Part shown: in pieces, positions 60,188-64,000 of the stretch | Layout of the letters: the number at the start of each line of letters is the position of its first letter | Position numbering within the stretch: the stretch's first letter is position 1 | Origin: Rhizobium anhuiense | Lineage (GTDB): Bacteria; Pseudomonadota; Alphaproteobacteria; Rhizobiales; Rhizobiaceae | Reading direction: 5' to 3' | NCBI RefSeq assembly: GCF_003985145.1 | Contig: NZ_ML133521.1 | Location: forward strand, 186,001 to 250,000 | Length of the DNA: 64,000 bases | Translations under genes and position numbers: made by a program | Notes under the pieces: generated by a model | The model's database searches: none | Seen by the model: the letters and a program-made list of their open reading frames with translations, nothing else | What the model was told of the DNA's origin: nothing

Positions 60188-60307
60188 GCGGACGGAAAGG
60201 GACTGGCCCATGAACTACCTCGCGCACGAACCACGTGCATCTCGCCCACTTTGTTATGAAAAGCCCGCCGCCGGCCACGGCGCGACGGCCTGAATGGAGA
60301 CCTCTTC

Positions 60308-61216
60308 ATGAGCACGACGCGAATTCTCGATGGCGGCATGAGCCGCGAGCTGCTGCGGCTGGGCGCCGAACTGAAACAGCCGGAATGGTCGGCATTGGCG
60401 CTGATCAACGCGCCTGATATCGTTCGCAAGGTCCACCAGGAATTCATTGCCGCCGGCTCCGAGGTCGTGACGACGAACAGTTATGCGCTGGTGCCCTTTC
60501 ACATCGGCGAGGATCGGTTTTGGAAGGAAGGGCCGGCGTTGATCCGTCTCGCCGGTCGGTTAGCCCGCGAGGCGGCAGATGCCGTCTCGCATCGCAAGGT
60601 GCTGGTCGCCGGCTCGCTGCCACCGATCTTCGGCTCATACGAGCCACAGAACTTTCAGCCGTCGCGGGTGCAGGACTATCTCGAGGTGCTCGTCGAAAAC
60701 CTCGGCCCCTTCGTCGATATATGGCTCGGCGAGACGCTGAGCCTGATCGCCGAGGCGGAGGCCGTCCGCAACGCGGTGGCGGCATCAGGCAAGCCGTTCT
60801 GGATTTCCTTCACATTGGCGGATGACGAGGCAGCCATCGGAGGCGGCGAACCGAAGCTTCGCTCCGGCGAAACCGTCGCTGACGCGGCGTCCTGGGCGGT
60901 GTCATCGGGCGCTGAAGCCTTCCTGTTCAATTGCAGCAAGCCCGAGGTCATGCAGGCGGCCGTGGAGACGGCGGCGCGCGTCTTCCGGACAATGGACGCT
61001 TCCATCGAGATCGGCGTCTATGCCAACGCCTTCGAAGGGGAAACAGGCGAAGCGGCCGCCAATGAAGGGCTGCATGAAACCCGCAACGATCTGAATGACG
61101 ATGCCTATTCGCGTTACGCCTGCTCCTGGGCCGAAGCCGGCGCGACGATCATCGGCGGCTGCTGCGGGATCGGCGCCGCCCATATCCATCGGCTCAAGAA
61201 GACGCTCTTGAGTTGA
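60308..61216 (+). CDS. mmuM: Homocysteine S-methyltransferase (MmuM-like)
   Basis: A 302-residue zinc-dependent methyltransferase. Zinc cysteines are visible in LFNCSKPEVM (about 205) and the vicinal pair in IIGGCCGIGAAH (about 285). The start is ILDGGMSRELLRLGAELKQP. MmuM enzymes use S-methylmethionine (or S-adenosylmethionine) to methylate homocysteine, yielding methionine. In E. coli the partner is the permease MmuP; here an amino-acid ABC importer precedes it, so the operon may be an import-and-use unit for S-methylmethionine, a plant metabolite. Confidence 0.88.
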   Translation: MSTTRILDGGMSRELLRLGAELKQPEWSALALINAPDIVRKVHQEFIAAGSEVVTTNSYALVPFHIGEDRFWKEGPALIRLAGRLAREAADAVSHRKVLVAGSLPPIFGSYEPQNFQPSRVQDYLEVLVENLGPFVDIWLGETLSLIAEAEAVRNAVAASGKPFWISFTLADDEAAIGGGEPKLRSGETVADAASWAVSSGAEAFLFNCSKPEVMQAAVETAARVFRTMDASIEIGVYANAFEGETGEAAANEGLHETRNDLNDDAYSRYACSWAEAGATIIGGCCGIGAAHIHRLKKTLLS

Positions 61217-61246
61217 CGCGGCACGTAGGCCGCGCCGCGGCGACTG

Positions 61247-61687
61247 TTATTCAGCTTTCGGCGCCGTTTTCTGCAGTTCGAGGAGGAGCTTGATCAGCTT
61301 CGGCGCCATCTCCCGTATTTCTGAAAGATGGACGGCGCTCAGCCGCGTCAGCAGCGCGTCCGCCTTGTCGGTCAGCAGAATCGTCTGGCGGCGCCTGTCG
61401 GCCGGATCGGCATGACGTTCGACCAATCCGGCATCCGACAGCCGCCCGACAAGTTCGGTCGCCGTATGCGGCGCGATGATCAGCCGCTCGGCCAACATGC
61501 CGATGGTTACGGCACCGCCGCGTTGTCCCTTGATCGCCAGCAGCGCCTGATGCTGTTGCGTCGGCAGTCCTTCCGACTGGGCGGCGGAGGCGCTGAAGTC
61601 CATGAACTGGCGAAGCGCGAACCGGAGGTCGGCGAGAGCCTGGTAATCTTCCTGTCTGAGCGGCGGCGCGGTCTTCTTCAAAGCCAT
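61247..61687 (-). CDS. MarR family transcriptional regulator
   Basis: A 146-residue winged-helix regulator. The core is SEGLPTQQHQALLAIKGQRG, IGMLAERLIIAPHTATELVG (recognition helix) and RHADPADRRRQTILLT (wing). ATG 61687 has AAAGGAG unusually close; a longer frame to 61897 would run across the operator. It diverges from the CLC channel gene. The palindrome at 61816-61834 is in the expected position for its own site. Confidence 0.85.
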   Translation of the reverse strand: MALKKTAPPLRQEDYQALADLRFALRQFMDFSASAAQSEGLPTQQHQALLAIKGQRGGAVTIGMLAERLIIAPHTATELVGRLSDAGLVERHADPADRRRQTILLTDKADALLTRLSAVHLSEIREMAPKLIKLLLELQKTAPKAE

Positions 61688-61815
61688 TCTCCTTTGCCGC
61701 AGCGGCTGCCCAGGTTGGAAGCCATTCGGCCATCTCGAATAGAGGGGCAGTCGCCAGCCGGTCAAGGGAGGCATCTTATGAGACATGATCGTCTTCATGT
61801 TTTCGTCCCTTGATT

Positions 61816-61834
61816 TATATCGTATCACGATATA
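61816..61834. promoter_or_regulatory. MarR-type operator candidate
   Basis: TATATCGT-ATC-ACGATATA: perfect 8-base arms separated by three bases. It lies between the divergent marR and CLC channel genes, 45 bases before the channel's ATG, and has the size and AT-rich form of MarR operators. Confidence 0.65.
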
Positions 61835-61878
61835 TTGACGCCCCTCAAGCGTATCCGTTCCGCGTAGCAGAGGCTTCC

Positions 61879-63693
61879 ATGGCGCAGCATCAACCAAGCA
61901 ACCGGCCGCACGATTTCACCGGCGGTCTTTCCCGGCGTGAGGCCGGAGATTTCACCACCGACCGGCGGGTCCTCCTGCTGGTTGGCATGTCCATCATTGT
62001 CGGCACGGCAGGCGCGTTTGCCGCCTGGTGTCTCGTCAGCCTCATCGCGCTGGTGACGAATGCCATCTGGTTCGGGCAGATCGGCATCCGGCCCGCCTCT
62101 CTGGCTGCGGTGCCGCGCTCGCTATGGGTGGTTCTGGTTCCGCCGCTCGGCGGACTGGTCATCGGGCTCATGGCCCGCTTCGGGTCGGAGAAGATACGCG
62201 GCCACGGCATTCCGGAGGCGATCGAGGCCATCCTGATCGGCGGCAGCCGGATGTCACCGAAGGTCGCGATCCTCAAGCCGCTGTCATCGGCAATCTCCAT
62301 CGGAACCGGCGGTCCGTTCGGCGCCGAGGGGCCGATCATCATGACCGGCGGTGCGATCGGCTCGCTGTTCGCCCAATTCTTCCACATGAGTGCCGCAGAG
62401 CGGAAGACGCTGCTCGTCGCGGGTGCCGCCGCAGGCATGACGGCGATCTTCGGCTCGCCGATCGCCGCGGTCATGCTGGCGGTCGAACTCTTATTGTTCG
62501 AATGGAAGCCGCGCAGCTTCATTCCGGTCGCCGTCGCCGCTTGCGTATCGATCTGCTGGCGTCCGCTGCTGTTCGGTACCGGTCCGCTGTTCCCGACCCA
62601 CTTTCAGCCAGACTTGCCCTGGTGGGGGATTTTCGCCTGTGCGGCGATGGGCATCATCTCAGGCCTGCAATCGGGATTGCTGACGACACTGCTCTACCGG
62701 ATCGAGGATCTGTTCGAGGCCTTGCCGATCCACTGGATGTGGTGGCCGATGCTCGGCGGTCTCGTCATCGGCCTCGGCGGCCTGATTGAACCGCGAGCAA
62801 TGGGCGTCGGCTACGACATCATCGATGGCTTGCTCAACAACCGGCTGCTCGCGCCGGCTGTGATGTCGATCCTGCTGGTGAAGACGGTCATCTGGCTGTT
62901 TGCCCTGTCGTCGGGCACCTCGGGCGGCGTGCTTGCACCGCTTCTGATTTTCGGCGGCGCTCTCGGATGGCTGGTCGGGCTTGTTATGCCGGGCAACGAT
63001 CCCGGCTTCTGGGCGCTGCTCGGCATGGCGGCGATGATGGGCGGAACCATGCGCGCGCCGCTGACGGGAACCTTCTTCGCGATGGAGATCACCGGCGACA
63101 TCAGCACGCTCGTTCCGCTGCTTGCCGCAACGGTTACGGCCTATGCCGTCACGGTTTTGCTGCTGCGCCGCTCGATCCTCACCGAGAAGATCGCACGCCG
63201 CGGCCAGCATATCACCCGCGAATATGGCGTCGATCCGTTCGAGCTATCGCGGGCAAGGGAGATCATGATCAGCGATGTCGATACGCTTCCGGTCACCATG
63301 ACGGTGGGAGAGGCGTGCGACTTCTTTGCCTCGCTGGAGAAAACGCACCGGATCTATCCGGTGGTCGATGCAGGAGGCAAATTGGCAGGCATCGTATCGA
63401 GGGCTGACGCCCTGCTCTGGCAGGGGAATTTGGACCTCGCCGGACAGACGCTTGCGGAAAATGTGACAGACGCGTCCGTTCCTGTCGGGCATCCGGATGA
63501 TACGGTCGCATTCATCGCCGACCTGATGCTGTCGACCGGCGACGGACGCATTCCGATCGTCGATCCGACCTCAGGGAAATTGTGCGGCCTGATCGCCCGC
63601 AAGGATCTCCTGCGGCTGCGCAGTTCCTACCGGTCGGCGGAACTGGATCGGCGGCCGTATCTCACCGCCGGCTCAAAGAGCAGGGCGCAATAG
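61879..63693 (+). CDS. CLC-family chloride channel/antiporter with CBS pair
   Basis: A 604-residue membrane protein with about ten hydrophobic segments (35-430) and two C-terminal CBS domains (about 465-590: MISDVDTLPVTMTVGEACDF, GRIPIVDPTSGKLCGLIARK). CLC ion-pathway motifs are present: GHGIPEA (usually GSGIP), GPFGAEGPI (usually GKEGP) with the gating glutamate, and SSGTSGGVLAPLL. Such proteins move chloride or fluoride-like anions, alone or against protons; the CBS pair may bind nucleotides. ATG 61879 has AGAGG upstream. Probably regulated by the divergent MarR protein. Confidence 0.9.
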   Translation: MAQHQPSNRPHDFTGGLSRREAGDFTTDRRVLLLVGMSIIVGTAGAFAAWCLVSLIALVTNAIWFGQIGIRPASLAAVPRSLWVVLVPPLGGLVIGLMARFGSEKIRGHGIPEAIEAILIGGSRMSPKVAILKPLSSAISIGTGGPFGAEGPIIMTGGAIGSLFAQFFHMSAAERKTLLVAGAAAGMTAIFGSPIAAVMLAVELLLFEWKPRSFIPVAVAACVSICWRPLLFGTGPLFPTHFQPDLPWWGIFACAAMGIISGLQSGLLTTLLYRIEDLFEALPIHWMWWPMLGGLVIGLGGLIEPRAMGVGYDIIDGLLNNRLLAPAVMSILLVKTVIWLFALSSGTSGGVLAPLLIFGGALGWLVGLVMPGNDPGFWALLGMAAMMGGTMRAPLTGTFFAMEITGDISTLVPLLAATVTAYAVTVLLLRRSILTEKIARRGQHITREYGVDPFELSRAREIMISDVDTLPVTMTVGEACDFFASLEKTHRIYPVVDAGGKLAGIVSRADALLWQGNLDLAGQTLAENVTDASVPVGHPDDTVAFIADLMLSTGDGRIPIVDPTSGKLCGLIARKDLLRLRSSYRSAELDRRPYLTAGSKSRAQ

Positions 63694-63733
63694 CGGTCCG
63701 CTGATGTTCTCTCCCTCGCTCCTGCTACTGCGG

Positions 63734-63767
63734 CGCGCCACATGGAACAGGTTCCATGTGGCGCGCG
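63734..63767. terminator. Very strong stem between convergent genes
   Basis: GCGCGCCACATGGAAC and GTTCCATGTGGCGCGC are exact reverse complements of 16 bases separated by two. It lies between the stops of the CLC gene and of the convergent ATPase gene. No T-run on either side, so it may be a bidirectional terminator of the Rho-assisted kind or a palindromic repeat. Confidence 0.6.
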
Positions 63768-63783
63768 CTGACGACTGAAGATG

Positions 63784-64000
63784 TCAGTGCAGTCCGAACA
63801 GGTTCAGCAACTCTTCGCGGTGTCGGACGAATTCCGGGGCGCTGCGGTCGCGAGGACGGGGCAGATCGATTTCGATCAGGCGCGGCTCGCTGCCTTTTTC
63901 CCGTGGCAGGATCAGGATCCGGTCGGCGAGATAAATCGCTTCCTCGAGATCGTGGGTCACGAGAATGGTGGTGACATCCTCATCGCGCCAGATCCGTGCT
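63784..64000 (-). CDS. Nitrate/sulfonate/taurine-type ABC ATPase (partial, N-terminus beyond window)
   Basis: Only the last 71 residues are in the window: the switch region TTILVTHDLEEAIYLADRIL followed by IEIDLPRPRDRSAPEFVRHR and the end LLNLFGLH. The LPRPRDR segment after the ATPase core is typical of SsuB/TauB/NrtD proteins. Walker A and B sites lie outside the window. It is transcribed toward the CLC gene. Confidence 0.85.
   Translation of the reverse strand, partial: ARIWRDEDVTTILVTHDLEEAIYLADRILILPREKGSEPRLIEIDLPRPRDRSAPEFVRHREELLNLFGLH

Noticed and set aside
60188..60307. Riboswitch for S-adenosylmethionine or its relatives before the methyltransferase gene
   Set aside because: The 120-base gap shows no arrangement of the conserved SAM-II, SAM-V or SAH aptamer elements that I can recognise.
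1..64000. tRNA, rRNA, CRISPR arrays, insertion sequences or phage genes
   Set aside because: No cloverleaf, repeat-spacer array, transposase motif or phage structural gene is visible in the window.

Overview
The window is GC-rich, gene-dense DNA without rRNA, tRNA, CRISPR or insertion-sequence signatures. It is dominated by ABC-transporter catabolic islands, each with its own regulator. A MctP/MctSR-type monocarboxylate locus, an aerobic carnitine operon, opine-type amino-acid transporters, chemotaxis and c-di-GMP genes and a NodQ-like APS kinase together point to an alphaproteobacterium of the Rhizobium leguminosarum/etli type. This could be a chromosomal island or a large plasmid; the sequence does not decide which.

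Layout. 1-1005: a sulfotransferase (cut by the window edge) and an APS kinase that still carries the tail of a lost CysN/NodQ GTPase. 1267-6632: a GntR regulator diverging from an M20 amidohydrolase and a complete polar amino-acid ABC importer. 6696-14357: a cysteine hydrolase, a CHASE4-GGDEF-EAL protein, an orphan binding protein, a zinc formaldehyde dehydrogenase, an EamA exporter and a LysR regulator. 14344-30092: CdhR and a ten-gene operon predicted to convert butyrobetaine, crotonobetaine and carnitine to glycine betaine, with a peptide-type ABC importer and two ester hydrolases that could release carnitine from acyl-carnitines. 30317-32967: an ECF sigma factor coupled to a membrane VWA/YfbK protein. 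33031-43919: an idonate/ketogluconate/gluconate catabolic regulon (lactonase, LacI regulator, dehydrogenases, gluconokinase, RbsABC-type importer) whose promoters share the palindrome ATGTTATCGATAACAT. 44229-49452: a sulfonate-type importer with two flavin-dependent monooxygenases. 49453-49808: a decayed diguanylate cyclase fragment. 50426-52387: a chemoreceptor with a CheR-docking tail. 52469-56432: monocarboxylate symporter, small partner, response regulator and sensor kinase. 56520-61216: an Lrp regulator, an amino-acid ABC importer and homocysteine S-methyltransferase, probably for plant S-methylmethionine. 61247-63693: a MarR regulator and CLC chloride channel. 63784-64000: the end of a SsuB/TauB-type ATPase.

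The common theme is scavenging of plant-derived compounds (quaternary amines, sugar acids, sulfonates, methylated and conjugated amino acids). In most islands importer, enzymes and regulator lie together, with short overlaps that suggest translational coupling and with palindromic operator candidates in the divergent promoter regions. The most notable signals are the complete butyrobetaine-to-betaine operon, the shared LacI-type operator set, the broken NodQ-like fusion next to a sulfotransferase, and the S-methylmethionine cassette with an Lrp-type box.
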